From Herpetosiphon sp042688385 (GTDB taxonomy: Bacteria > Chloroflexota > Chloroflexia > Chloroflexales > Herpetosiphonaceae), in assembly GCF_042688385.1 (NCBI RefSeq), contig NZ_JBHUPY010000001.1:930001-994000 (forward strand): a DNA stretch of 64,000 bases. Direction: 5' to 3'. The notes beneath the pieces were generated by a model. The model saw only the letters and a list, made by a program, of their open reading frames with translations, made no database searches and was not told the origin of the DNA. Numbering within the stretch: the stretch's first letter is position 1; each line of letters opens with the position of its first letter. This document shows, piece after piece, positions 17,175-26,285 of this stretch. Made by a program: the position numbers and the translations under genes.

Positions 17175-17207
17175 CCCCCGATCGAATGTACATCGATCGG
17201 GGGTTTT
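17175..17207 (+). terminator. intrinsic terminator of the NMT1-like gene
   Basis: Perfect 10-bp stem (CCCCCGATCG 17175-17184, CGATCGGGGG 17194-17203) followed by TTTT. Confidence 0.9.
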
Positions 17208-17416
17208 GATTTGAGATGTGAGCAGTGAGCGCTTGTTAATAGCAGTTGATTAACGCAGCGGCGCACAGGATACGAGGGGCCAGTTGTCAGGGGTCAGCGT
17301 AAATTCCGTAAACCTATGCCTAAAAACAGCGTTGCATGCTTCGTGCTCTTGGCGGTTTCTGGCCTGTGCAAGCTTGGCTGATTTCATAAACTGGCACCTG
17401 AACCCTTCATTACAAT

Positions 17417-17445
17417 TTGACAAAAAAGCCCAAGCTCGGTATACT
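17417..17445 (+). promoter_or_regulatory. promoter of tRNA-Lys
   Basis: TTGACA (17417-17422), 17-nt spacer, TATACT (17440-17445), 14 nt upstream of the tRNA. Confidence 0.85.
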
Positions 17446-17459
17446 TGTAGACGCTGTTT

Positions 17460-17534
17460 GGGCCGGTAGCTCAATGGTCGAGCATCTGACTCTTAATCAG
17501 CTGGTTGTGGGTTCGAGTCCCACCCGGCTCACCA
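17460..17534 (+). tRNA. tRNA-Lys (anticodon CTT)
   Basis: All cloverleaf arms pair: acceptor GGGCCGG with CCGGCTC (one G-T), D arm GCTC/GAGC, anticodon loop ACTCTTAAT with CTT, T arm with GTTCGAGTC. The 3' CCA is encoded (17532-17534). It has its own promoter and terminator. Confidence 0.95.
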
Positions 17535-17540
17535 AACACC

Positions 17541-17571
17541 AAGGACGTAGCATCAACGCTACGTCCTTTTT
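17541..17571 (+). terminator. terminator of tRNA-Lys
   Basis: Stem GGACGTAGC (17543-17551) with GCTACGTCC (17558-17566) and a T5 run. Confidence 0.9.
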
Positions 17572-17589
17572 ATGCCAATTTAGAAACCT

Positions 17590-17830
17590 GCAACGTATTG
17601 TTTATTCACGAAGCGCACGAAGATTAATTTTTTTGCCACGCATTGCACGAATGAGTATTTTTAGCCACAGATTATTATTCCAATAGCCATACTTTGCTCT
17701 GCGCCTCTGCGTTAAAAACCTAGCTCCTGAACCCCAGCACCTATGTTCTATGTTCTATGTTCTTTTCTGATTTTTGATTTCTGTCTTCTGACTTTTGATT
17801 TGGTATTTCATCCTTCATAGCTCTACTCCC
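17590..17830. repeat. mosaic of short intergenic repeats
   Basis: No gene. Contains CACGAAG-type heptamers (about 17605-17655) and two to three units of TATGTTC (about 17741-17765), followed by runs of TTCTGATTTTTGATTT. The same families recur in most long gaps of this window. Confidence 0.7.
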
Positions 17831-17892
17831 CTAGGCCTATACGCCCAATCAGCCAGTGTGGTACAATGGGGCCACGTAGGCGAGGTAACCCA

Positions 17893-18021
17893 ATGCAACC
17901 ATTGCAATGCACAGCCAAAACTTCCCCAGAAGCGGCGCAAGCAGCAGCCGATTTTTGGCTATGGGCTGGGATTCGCCTTACTGCTGGCGGCTTCATGACG
18001 GGCCTCCCCGCCAACTAGAAG
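17893..18021 (+). CDS. possible 42-aa leader ORF upstream of metG
   Basis: ATG 17893 is preceded by GAGG at a workable distance and opens 42 codons ending TAG at 18019-18021. The peptide is Ala-rich with a Trp pair (FWLWAG) and matches nothing I know. A terminator 27 nt behind it and metG behind that suggest an attenuator or simply a short independent gene. Weakly supported. Confidence 0.35.
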
Positions 18022-18047
18022 ATGCGCCCACCTCGTTGATTCACGCA

Positions 18048-18073
18048 ACCGGGCGACTTGCGCTCGGTTTTTT
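18048..18073 (+). terminator. intrinsic terminator in the metG leader
   Basis: Stem ACCGGGCG (18048-18055) with CGCTCGGT (18061-18068), one G-T pair, loop of 5 nt and T6. It lies 35 nt upstream of the metG start, where it would stop transcripts before the gene. Confidence 0.75.
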
Positions 18074-18107
18074 GTTGCCCTCAATTGTTGTTTTTAAGGA
18101 TGTGTGT

Positions 18108-19832
18108 ATGTCAAAAAATATTTTAGTGGCGGTAGCCTGGCCGTATGCCTCAGGCGCACGTCACCTTGGCCATGTTGCAGGCTTTGGCGTGCCGAGCGAT
18201 GTTTTTGCCCGCTATCAACGCTTGGTCGGCAATAATGTCTTGATGGTCAGCGGTACCGACGATCATGGCACGCCAATCACCGTGCGCGCTGATCGCGAGG
18301 GCAAAACGCCACGCGAAGTAACCGATTTCTACAATGCTGAAATTCGCAACAACCTGCGCGATTTGGGCTTGTCGTATGATTTATTTACCCGCACATCGAC
18401 CGAAAATCATTACCAAATAACCCAAGCGTTTTTCACCCGCTTGCAAGAAAATGGCTATATTTTTGCCAAAGAAATGATTGGCACCTATAGCGAAGCCGAC
18501 AAGCGCTTTTTGCCCGACCGCTACGTCGAAGGCACATGCCCACATTGTGGCTACAGCAAGGCGCGCGGCGATCAATGCGATAACTGTGGCAAGCAGCTTG
18601 ATCCAGTCGATTTGATTGAGCCACGCTCGACCTTGAGCGGTGCAACCCCAGTGTTTAAGCCAACCAAACACTTTTTCTTGGATCTGCCAGCCTTTGTTGA
18701 GCGCTTGCGTGAATGGATTTCAAGCCAAGAACATTGGCGACCAAATGTAAAACGCTTTTCGTTGGGCTTGCTCGAAGAAGTGCCAGCCCGCGCAATTACC
18801 CGCGACTTAACCTGGGGCGTGCCAATTCCGGTCGAGGGCGACGAATTCGATGGCAAGCGGATTTATGTTTGGTTTGATGCGGTGATTGGCTATCTTTCGG
18901 CAGCGGTTGAATGGGCAACCAAGGTTGGGCGGCCTGAGGCTTGGCGCGAGTGGTGGCTGAACCCAGCGGCTCGTCATTACTACTTTATGGGCAAAGACAA
19001 CATCGTGTTTCATAGCGTCATTTGGCCAGCAATGCTGATTGGCCATGGTGAGCTTGAATTGCCCTACGAAGTGGTCAGCAGCGAATTTTTGACCTTGGCC
19101 GGCGGCGAGAAAATCTCATCATCACGTGCTGAGGGCAACAGCATTCCGTTTGTCGGCGAATTTTTGGCCCAGTATGATCCCGATCCGTTGCGCTATTTCT
19201 TGGTGATTGCTGGCCCCGAAACCTCAGATACCGAGTGGTCGCTGAGCGAATTTATTCGCCGCAACAACGAAGAATTGGTCGCAACGTGGGGCAATTTAGT
19301 CAATCGGGTGCTTTCAATTACCCACAAGAATTTTGGCCACGTGCCAACGCCACAAACCTTGACCGCCGAAGATGAAGCCGCTTTGGCAACTGTGCGCGGT
19401 GCTTTTGAAACCGTTGGCAAGGAATTGGAATTGGCTCATTTCAAAGCAGCCTTAATTGCAACGATGGCAGCGGCCCGTTCGGTCAACGAATATTTGGCCA
19501 GCCAAGAACCATGGAAAGTGCTCAAAACTGATCGCGAGCGCGGCGGCACGATTTTGTATGTTGCCTTGCAAGCAATCAATAATTTGCGCACGTTGTTCAC
19601 GCCATTTTTGCCGTTCACCAGCCAAAAATTGCATGAACTCTTGGGCAACGAAGGTTATTTGGCAGGGCCATTGCTGTTTGAGGAACGCCAAGAAAGCCAA
19701 CATAGCCACACAGTGCTGACCTGTGAACCAAGCACATGGGTTGGACGCTGGGAATGGAGCGATTTGCCAGCAGGCCGCGAGCTAGCAGCGCCAAGCGTGC
19801 TGTTCAAAAAACTTGAATTACCAACCGAGTAG
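18108..19832 (+). CDS. metG: methionyl-tRNA synthetase
   Basis: 574 aa class I synthetase that charges tRNA-Met. The HIGH motif is HLGH (19-22), the KMSKS loop is KISSS near residue 335, and between them the zinc knuckle has CPHCG and CDNCG pairs. The C-terminal anticodon domain is present but no tRNA-binding EMAP-like extension, so the enzyme is of the short form. ATG 18108 has AAGGA seven bases before it; the longer reading would run through a terminator and is rejected. Confidence 0.95.
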   Translation: MSKNILVAVAWPYASGARHLGHVAGFGVPSDVFARYQRLVGNNVLMVSGTDDHGTPITVRADREGKTPREVTDFYNAEIRNNLRDLGLSYDLFTRTSTENHYQITQAFFTRLQENGYIFAKEMIGTYSEADKRFLPDRYVEGTCPHCGYSKARGDQCDNCGKQLDPVDLIEPRSTLSGATPVFKPTKHFFLDLPAFVERLREWISSQEHWRPNVKRFSLGLLEEVPARAITRDLTWGVPIPVEGDEFDGKRIYVWFDAVIGYLSAAVEWATKVGRPEAWREWWLNPAARHYYFMGKDNIVFHSVIWPAMLIGHGELELPYEVVSSEFLTLAGGEKISSSRAEGNSIPFVGEFLAQYDPDPLRYFLVIAGPETSDTEWSLSEFIRRNNEELVATWGNLVNRVLSITHKNFGHVPTPQTLTAEDEAALATVRGAFETVGKELELAHFKAALIATMAAARSVNEYLASQEPWKVLKTDRERGGTILYVALQAINNLRTLFTPFLPFTSQKLHELLGNEGYLAGPLLFEERQESQHSHTVLTCEPSTWVGRWEWSDLPAGRELAAPSVLFKKLELPTE

Positions 19833-19845
19833 GATCGTATAGAAC

Positions 19846-19921
19846 AATTAATTAAACCACGAAGGACACGAAGAACCACTAAGGTTAATAACTTCGTGTC
19901 CTTCGTGCTCTTCGTGGTTAA
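19846..19921. repeat. CTTCGTG-type inverted repeat between convergent genes
   Basis: ACCACGAAGGACACGAAG on the left faces CTTCGTGTCCTTCGTG and CTTCGTGGTT on the right, forming a long imperfect hairpin between metG and the kinase gene. It probably acts as a transcription stop for both. Confidence 0.75.
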
Positions 19922-19928
19922 AATATCG

Positions 19929-21401
19929 CTACGGCCTGACAATTGGCAATGGCTGCGATGGCGAATCGCGTAGTTGGCTGGTAATCAGCCGATCGGTGGC
20001 TGGCGCTAAGGGCAGCCACAAGGTGAAAATACTGCCTTCGCCAACGTTTGATCGGACTTCGATTGTGCCCCGATGGGCATCGGTAATCCATTTGACGATT
20101 GCTAGGCCAATCCCAGCGCCGCCGCCTTTGCGCACCCGCGATTTGTCAGCGCGATAGAAACGCTGGAAGATATTTGGCAACACATCAGCTGGAATACCCT
20201 CGCCAGTATCTTGCACTCGCAAGGCCACTTCACGCCCAACCCGTTCCAAACTGAGGGTTACCGTTCCATCGTCGGGCGTATGTTGAATTGCGTTGTAGGC
20301 CAGATTGAGCATTGCTTGCTTGAGCCGATCACGATCGCCAATAACCGTTGCTTGATCTTCGCTGCCAATTTGCAGCTTGACATGCTCGGCCAGCGGGCGC
20401 AATTCGCGAAATACTTCCAAAATCAAGGTATCAAGCTCGACCGGCTCGCTGCGCATTTGTACGCCGGCCTCGGTTTGAGCCAAAAATAACAGGTCGTTGA
20501 CTAAGCGATTCAAGCGCACAACTTCGCGTTCTAAGTCACTAAGCGATTCGCTGAGCAATTCGGGGTTGTGCATTGCGCCGCGGCGCAACACTTCGAGGTT
20601 GCCCCGCATGGCGGCGAGTGGGGTGCGCAATTCGTGCGAAACGTCGGCGGTGAGCCGTTTTTGGGTATTGAACAAACCTTCCATGCGTGCTAGCAAATCG
20701 TTGGTGATAGTGGCCAGCCGACCAAGCTCATCGTGGGGATTGGCCACCGCGATCCGACGGCTCAAATCTTCGGCACGCACAATTTGCTCGGCAGTATTGG
20801 CAATCATATCAATTGGGCGTAAGCCACGCTTGGTAATTTGGCTAATCCCAAGGTACATCAGCACAATCGTGAGCAAACCAGCAATCAAAAACACCAACGA
20901 CAAGGTATCCAAGGCGCGATCAACCGTGCGCAACGATTGGCTAGCAACCAACACGCCGACCACCGTATGGTCGAAGGTTAATGGCGAAACGACTTGCATG
21001 GTGCGGCCATAGGCTGATGGCTTCGTACTCATGACTGAATTTTTTTCGAGCGCCGAAGCCAATTCTGTGCTATCAAGGCTGGGGCCTTCGCCCATAAACG
21101 CGGGCGTTGCCGCCAAGCGCACGCCATTGGGATAAAAGACCGCGACTGAAATCGGCGAACCTTCAAAATCTTCGTTGGGCACAGGCAACAACGAGATGCT
21201 CGTGCCGCTGAAATAGCGCTCAAGCGGCTTTTTGGCCTGGGCATATTGGCTTTGAATTTGGTTGGTTGCCCGCACCAAATCATCGCGCACGCCATTGAGC
21301 AAAATCGCCCGCTCAGCAGAATAGAGCGTCAACCCCAAGATTAACAATCCAAGGGTCATAAAAGCAACCGAAATGAAGGTTAGCCGATAGCGTAGTGTCA
21401 T
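19929..21401 (-). CDS. two-component sensor histidine kinase
   Basis: 490 aa. Two membrane helices (about 7-29 and 160-185) enclose an extracytoplasmic sensor domain of about 130 residues; then HAMP (about 185-240), HisKA with phospho-acceptor His near 256 (DVSHELRTPL) and a HATPase domain with N box (NLAYNAIQHT), G1 (DTGEG) and G2 (GAGIGLAIV). The ATG overlaps the stop of the regulator gene by 4 nt (ATGA), so kinase synthesis is coupled to the regulator. The stimulus is unknown. Confidence 0.95.
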   Translation of the reverse strand: MTLRYRLTFISVAFMTLGLLILGLTLYSAERAILLNGVRDDLVRATNQIQSQYAQAKKPLERYFSGTSISLLPVPNEDFEGSPISVAVFYPNGVRLAATPAFMGEGPSLDSTELASALEKNSVMSTKPSAYGRTMQVVSPLTFDHTVVGVLVASQSLRTVDRALDTLSLVFLIAGLLTIVLMYLGISQITKRGLRPIDMIANTAEQIVRAEDLSRRIAVANPHDELGRLATITNDLLARMEGLFNTQKRLTADVSHELRTPLAAMRGNLEVLRRGAMHNPELLSESLSDLEREVVRLNRLVNDLLFLAQTEAGVQMRSEPVELDTLILEVFRELRPLAEHVKLQIGSEDQATVIGDRDRLKQAMLNLAYNAIQHTPDDGTVTLSLERVGREVALRVQDTGEGIPADVLPNIFQRFYRADKSRVRKGGGAGIGLAIVKWITDAHRGTIEVRSNVGEGSIFTLWLPLAPATDRLITSQLRDSPSQPLPIVRP

Positions 21402-22108
21402 CGTTCACCGTAGGGTTGTTCACGTAAGATATAGCCAGCACCGCGCACGGTGTGCAGCATGCGGCCTTCGCCCGATTCTTCGAGTTTTTGGCGCAAATAG
21501 CGCACATAGACCTCAATAATATTCGATTCGCCGCCAAAATCATAGCCCCAAACCCGATCGTAAATCACATCGCGGGTTAGCACTTGGCCAGGGTGGCGCA
21601 TAAATAATTCGAGCAATTCGTATTCTTTGGCGGTGAGTTGCACCGCCCGCCCAGCAATTGTAACCTCGCGCGAAGCGGTGTTCATCTCTAAGCCATTGAC
21701 TTGCAGCACCACTGGGCCTTCGGTCCGCGCAACATGGCGACGTAGCAAAGCCCGAATGCGGGCAAGCAATTCTTCAAAGGCAAAGGGCTTGATCAAATAA
21801 TCATCTGCTCCGCTTTCCAAACCCATCACACGGTCGGGTACGGTTTCTTTGGCGGTTAGCATAATGATCGGAACATCGCTGCCAGCACGCAAGCGCCGAC
21901 AAACTTCAAAACCATCCATGCCTGGCAACATAATATCGAGAATCACCAGATCGGCGGGGCGTTCGCGGGCGGCGGCAATGCCGGTTGGCCCATCGTGTGC
22001 TACCTCGACTGTAAACCCTTCGAAGGCCAAACCTCGCCGCAAATAGCCAGCAATTTCTTTTTCATCCTCGACAACCAAAATTCGTGCAGCAACTTGCGGT
22101 TGGCTCAT
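21398..22108 (-). CDS. OmpR/PhoB family response regulator
   Basis: 236 aa. Receiver domain (6-120) with Glu-Asp acid pair VVEDE, phospho-acceptor in LVILDIMLPG and Lys in LIKPF; C-terminal winged helix (135-230) with RYLRQKLE recognition region. ATG 22108 has AAGGAG eight bases upstream. It is the first gene of a coupled pair with the kinase. Targets are unknown; the divergent AI-2E permease gene 215 nt away is a candidate. Confidence 0.95.
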   Translation of the reverse strand: MSQPQVAARILVVEDEKEIAGYLRRGLAFEGFTVEVAHDGPTGIAAARERPADLVILDIMLPGMDGFEVCRRLRAGSDVPIIMLTAKETVPDRVMGLESGADDYLIKPFAFEELLARIRALLRRHVARTEGPVVLQVNGLEMNTASREVTIAGRAVQLTAKEYELLELFMRHPGQVLTRDVIYDRVWGYDFGGESNIIEVYVRYLRQKLEESGEGRMLHTVRGAGYILREQPYGER

Positions 22109-22323
22109 GCAGCACACTCCTTCTTGAATAATAGGCAACACCGCTCAGGTGGTGGGATTCGGAATTATTCCCCTAGCATAGCACACTCTGCTGAAAATCT
22201 GGCAAGAATCGGTTAAGGATTGGCTTAATTTCGCGTTTGCTACCCGCGATGTTTTTGGTATAGTTGTTGCTTAAATCCTGCCAGTATCAATCCAGCCAAG
22301 CATATTTGTGTATGGGAGTCGCT

Positions 22324-23601
22324 ATGGACGAGCTTTCGTTGACCCTCGCTCGTTGGACAACGCGGCGTGTCATGACCGCAACTTTGGTCGTCCTTGCGAT
22401 GATCGGCCTCGCTTTTATTATTGTTAATTTTTATAGCGTGTTTGTGGTGGCATTTATTGCGTTTGTGCTCAGCACGGCAATTCGCCCACTGGTGCAGCTG
22501 TTGCAACGGCTCAAAATCTCGCCCCAGCTGGGAGTGATTATCGCCTACCTGCTATTATTGGGCTTGCTGATTGGGGTTGTGGTGCTGCTGGCTCCGCTGA
22601 TTACTGAGCAAATTACCGCGATTACCGCCAAAATTCCCGATTATTATCACGATGCGCGCCAGTTTCTGGTTTCCTCGCGCAGTAGTTTTATTCGTAATTT
22701 GGCTGCTCGGTTGCCGCTTGATGCGCCGCTTTCGCTCTCGGGCGTTGCTCCTGCAGAAACCAACCAACAACAAACAGATTTGGCGGTGACTCAATTAATC
22801 AGTGTGCTCGAAAATACAGGCATTAGTCTGTTTGTGGTGATTGCGACGCTGTTGCTTGGCTTCTACTGGACGCTCGATGGCGATCGGGTGCTGCGCACGT
22901 TGTTGCAATTAGTCGAGGTTGAAAAGCGCGAGAATTGGCGTTCGCTGATTGCTGAAATTCAAGCCAAAATGGGCGCGTTTATTCGCGGTCAATTGATTCT
23001 TGATTTTTCGATTGGCGCACTTTCGACCGCTGCCTACCTGTTGATTGGCATCGATTATGCGATTGTGTTGGGCATTTTAGCGGGCTTGTTGGAGACAATT
23101 CCGATTTTGGGGCCGGTGCTAGGAGCGGTGCCGCCGTTGCTGATTACGCTTGCCCAAGGCGATGTGACCGCTTTTACTTGGGTGATTGTGGCAACTGTGG
23201 TGATTCAACAAATTGAAGGCACGTTCTTGGTTCCCAAGGTGATGGATCGCGCGGTTGGGGTCAATGCGGTGCTGACGTTGGTGGCATTTGCTGCATTTAG
23301 CGCAACCTTGGGCTTAGCAGGCGGGATTTTGGCCGTGCCCCTGGCGGCAATTGTGCAAATTATCTTTACCCGCTTGGTGTTTAATCAAAATGAAGCCAGC
23401 GCAAATGTAACTCGCCGCGATCGCTTTGGCGTGTTGCATTATGAATCGCAACAATTGCTCCAAGCCCTTCAGCGGCATAATCGGGCTGATGAAAACGAAG
23501 ATGAAGCCAATATTGTGTTTGATGATCAACTTGAGCATGTAGTTGTTGATTTGGATGGCATGCTTGCGGCGATCAATAGCAGCGAGGAACTAGCCGCATG
23601 A
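22324..23601 (+). CDS. AI-2E family (PerM/TqsA) membrane transporter, copy 1
   Basis: 425 aa with eight predicted membrane helices in the two-block arrangement of the AI-2E exporter family (PF01594), including ILAGLLETIPILGPVLGAVP near residue 255. An acidic cytoplasmic tail of about 70 residues follows the last helix. Family members export autoinducer-2, Na+/H+ or lipophilic solutes, so the substrate is open. ATG 22324 has GGGAG just upstream. Its stop overlaps the start of a second family member by 4 nt. Confidence 0.88.
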   Translation: MDELSLTLARWTTRRVMTATLVVLAMIGLAFIIVNFYSVFVVAFIAFVLSTAIRPLVQLLQRLKISPQLGVIIAYLLLLGLLIGVVVLLAPLITEQITAITAKIPDYYHDARQFLVSSRSSFIRNLAARLPLDAPLSLSGVAPAETNQQQTDLAVTQLISVLENTGISLFVVIATLLLGFYWTLDGDRVLRTLLQLVEVEKRENWRSLIAEIQAKMGAFIRGQLILDFSIGALSTAAYLLIGIDYAIVLGILAGLLETIPILGPVLGAVPPLLITLAQGDVTAFTWVIVATVVIQQIEGTFLVPKVMDRAVGVNAVLTLVAFAAFSATLGLAGGILAVPLAAIVQIIFTRLVFNQNEASANVTRRDRFGVLHYESQQLLQALQRHNRADENEDEANIVFDDQLEHVVVDLDGMLAAINSSEELAA

Positions 23602-24806
23602 AACAGCTGGCGCGGGTTACTGCAACCATCCTCTTCACAATTGGCCTCGTGGTGCTGATGTGGATGTTTAGCGATGCGGTGTTGCTCTTTTTGGTTTCGT
23701 TGGTGATTGCCTCGGCAGTTCGGCCATTTGCGCAGCGCTTGATTGATCGCGGCATCAGTCGTGGCGCAGCCTATGGCTTGGTCTATTTTGCCAGTTTTAT
23801 CTTTTTTGGCAGCTTGTTTGCAGTGATTAGCCGCGGCTTGTTGACTGAATTGCAACGAGCTGGCGATCAATTACTGAGTTTTTATACCAATATCACCATC
23901 ACTTGGCCGCAAGGCCAACAATGGCAACAAACGATTGCCAGCGAATTGCCGTCGCGTCAAGGCTTGCTTGATTATATGGCTGGCACCGATGGCACGGCGG
24001 TTGTGGATAGCATTATCGGGTTTAGCAGTGGCGTGTTTGATTTTCTGGCCCAGTTGGTTATTTTGCTCTCGCTGAGCACCTATTGGGCGGTTGATCAAAA
24101 TCGCTTTGAGCGCTTATGGCTTTCGTTGATTAATGCCAAACATCGCCAACGTGCGCGTACGATTTGGCGGGCAGTGGAGCTTGAAGTTGGGGCATATATT
24201 CGCAGCGAAGTGGCCCAAAGCTCGTTGGCGGGCATTAGCTTGGGGATTGTCTTTGAATTAATTGGCATGCCTTACCCAACCTTGCTGGCCTTGTGGATTG
24301 CGATTGCCTGGCTTGTACCTTGGGTTGGTGTCTTGTTGGCGCTGATTCCAGCGGTCGCGATGGGCTTAATGGTCAGTTTGCCAGTGGCGTTGTTAGCTGG
24401 TTTATCGACGATTGCCGTTTTTGCAATGCTGCAAATTTGGGTCGAGCCACGCTTATACGGAGCCAATCGGGTTAGCCCGGTGCTGGTGGTCTTGATATTG
24501 ATGGTGATGGCGCAGGCTTCGGGGATTTTGGGCATGCTGATTGCGCCACCCTTGGCGGCGACGATTCAAATTTTGGGCCGCGAGCTGTGGTTTAGCAAAG
24601 CGATTGATGACCAATTGACTGATACTTATCGCAATCAATTGCAAGTATTGCGCGAGCGCTTGGCCACAATTCAGCAAGACGAGGTTACTGCTGAAGTTGC
24701 GGCCACGGCTCAACATCAATCATATATTCGCCAAATTGAAGAGTTGATGGATGAAACCCAAAGCGTGCTTGGCAGCGCTGGCATGCTCAATCGCGAACAA
24801 GCCTAA
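23598..24806 (+). CDS. AI-2E family membrane transporter, copy 2
   Basis: 402 aa, same family and topology as the preceding gene, with which it overlaps (ATGA). The characteristic AWLVPWVGVLLALIPAV segment occurs near residue 240. Sequence identity between the two is low by eye, so the duplication is old; coupled translation suggests they form a heteromer. The C-terminal 60 residues are a Gln/Glu-rich cytoplasmic helix. Confidence 0.87.
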   Translation: MKQLARVTATILFTIGLVVLMWMFSDAVLLFLVSLVIASAVRPFAQRLIDRGISRGAAYGLVYFASFIFFGSLFAVISRGLLTELQRAGDQLLSFYTNITITWPQGQQWQQTIASELPSRQGLLDYMAGTDGTAVVDSIIGFSSGVFDFLAQLVILLSLSTYWAVDQNRFERLWLSLINAKHRQRARTIWRAVELEVGAYIRSEVAQSSLAGISLGIVFELIGMPYPTLLALWIAIAWLVPWVGVLLALIPAVAMGLMVSLPVALLAGLSTIAVFAMLQIWVEPRLYGANRVSPVLVVLILMVMAQASGILGMLIAPPLAATIQILGRELWFSKAIDDQLTDTYRNQLQVLRERLATIQQDEVTAEVAATAQHQSYIRQIEELMDETQSVLGSAGMLNREQA

Positions 24807-24846
24807 TCGGTCAATTAATCGCCTAGTGTGAGATGAGGCGCAATTT

Positions 24847-25953
24847 ATGAAACAATGGGTTACGAAAACTGCGTGGCCATTGCTGCAACGCACGGTTAAA
24901 GCATGGAATGATGATGATTGTTCGCGTATGGCTGCATCATTGGCGTATTATGCGGTATTCTCAATCTTTCCCTTGATTTTATTATTACTTTCGGTCTTGG
25001 GTTATTGGTTGCGCTTGCAAGGCGATACAGGTACAGATGTTGAAAAAACGCTAGTTGACTCGATAATGCAAGTTTTTCAAACTAGCCCGCAAGTTGGCGT
25101 TGATAACTCTTCGATTCGCAACGCATTGGTTGAAATTTTGAAAAGCCTAAGCCAACAAGCTGGCACAAATGCCCCAATCGCTTTAATTACAACCTTTTTT
25201 GCTGCTAGCGGGATTTTTGTCCAAATCGATAAATCGTTTGATGTAATTTGGGATATTCAGCCCAAGCAGGGCAATTTTCTGTACACAATTAGAAGTACCG
25301 TAATTGAGCGTGGCAAAGCATTCTCCTTGGTATTGGTGATTGGCTTGCTCTTAATTAGCTCGTTGGTTCTTTCCTCGGTGTTGCAAGGCTTAGAAAATTT
25401 GTCCAAGAGCTTTAATTTGCCTGGGGTTGGCGTTGGCTGGCAAATTTTTACTTTTGTCCTAGCCTTTGCAGTCAATGTCTTAATTTTCTTTTTGCTGTTT
25501 TTTGCCATGCCCAAGCCCAAAATGCGCTGGCGCGATGTCTTGCCGGGCGCGATTTTGACCGCAGCGCTATGGGAAATTGGCAAAATCGTGCTTTCGCTGT
25601 TTCTTGGCGGCAATAAATATACCGCCTCGACAACGGTGGCGGCTTTTATCGCGCTGCTGGCATGGATTTATTATGCTAGCCAAATTATCTTTTTTGGCGC
25701 GGAGTTTTGCCGCGTCTATACCGATTGGAATCAAACTCGCCGCGCGAAGCTAGCACCAGCAATCGCCTTGCCCACGCCGCCCGATTTGCCAACGACCGCC
25801 TTGCCGCCAGCGCTAGCTACCTCGCAACAAAAAGCCACCTATGCGGTTGGCGGTACGGCCTTGGGCGTGGTTTTGGGGGTCGTAATGAGTATTGTTGGTA
25901 CGCTAGTTGCGATTATTCAATTTATTCGAACATTACGCAACGGCAAAGCCTAG
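24847..25953 (+). CDS. YihY/virulence factor BrkB family membrane protein
   Basis: 368 aa with six membrane helices. The family start is clear (DDDCSRMAASLAYYAVFSIFPL), as are the FFAASGIF and FLGGNKYTASTTVAAFIALLAWIYY-like segments, read here in parts. The older name ribonuclease BN is wrong for this family; its role is unknown, perhaps transport or envelope permeability. A Pro/Ala-rich linker and one more helix end the protein. It follows the AI-2E pair by 40 nt and may share their transcript. Confidence 0.9.
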   Translation: MKQWVTKTAWPLLQRTVKAWNDDDCSRMAASLAYYAVFSIFPLILLLLSVLGYWLRLQGDTGTDVEKTLVDSIMQVFQTSPQVGVDNSSIRNALVEILKSLSQQAGTNAPIALITTFFAASGIFVQIDKSFDVIWDIQPKQGNFLYTIRSTVIERGKAFSLVLVIGLLLISSLVLSSVLQGLENLSKSFNLPGVGVGWQIFTFVLAFAVNVLIFFLLFFAMPKPKMRWRDVLPGAILTAALWEIGKIVLSLFLGGNKYTASTTVAAFIALLAWIYYASQIIFFGAEFCRVYTDWNQTRRAKLAPAIALPTPPDLPTTALPPALATSQQKATYAVGGTALGVVLGVVMSIVGTLVAIIQFIRTLRNGKA

Positions 25954-25974
25954 CGTTAGGATGAGGATATTGCG

Positions 25975-26148
25975 ATGAGCGACCAAAGCGATCAGCCAAA
26001 ACCAATTGAGCCACCAACACCTGAATCCGAGCCGATTGGTGACCCGCCAATTGAGCCAGCCAATGATGCGCCGCCCACGATTGGCGATCCGCCGAGCAGG
26101 CCCCAACCGCCGATTGGCGATCCACCCAAAGAAGAACATAGAGCATAG
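25975..26148 (+). CDS. 57-aa Pro/Asp-rich peptide with IGDPP repeats
   Basis: ATG 25975 follows AGGATGAGGA and lies 21 nt behind the YihY gene. The product is acidic and proline-rich, with IGDPP three times at spacing of about 20 and 13 residues; it looks disordered. The last codons run into the CATAGAGCATAGAACATA intergenic repeat, so the original C-terminus may have been replaced by repeat sequence. Function unknown. Confidence 0.55.
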   Translation: MSDQSDQPKPIEPPTPESEPIGDPPIEPANDAPPTIGDPPSRPQPPIGDPPKEEHRA

Positions 26149-26285
26149 AGCATAGAACATAATGATGATCCACGAAGAGCACAAAGCTGACCCTTCGTGT
26201 TTCTTCGTGGCCTTCGTGGATCAAATAATAACCTTCGCGCTCTTCGCGTTCTTCGCGGTTTCTTTGTTTCGTGTTGCTTTGGAGA
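26136..26285. repeat. intergenic repeats: TAGAACATAGAGCA and CTTCGTG families
   Basis: Three units of a CATAGA(G/A)CA repeat (about 26138-26162), then CCACGAAGAGCAC, CTTCGTGTTTCTTCGTGG and CTTCGCG variants up to 26270. No gene. Confidence 0.75.

Noticed and set aside
17417..17686. 89-codon reading through tRNA-Lys
   Set aside because: It overlaps the tRNA, its promoter and terminator, and has no ribosome-binding site.
17840..18107. T-box or SAM riboswitch upstream of metG
   Set aside because: Neither the GGTGG-ACCGCG T-box sequence nor SAM-I core sequences could be found.
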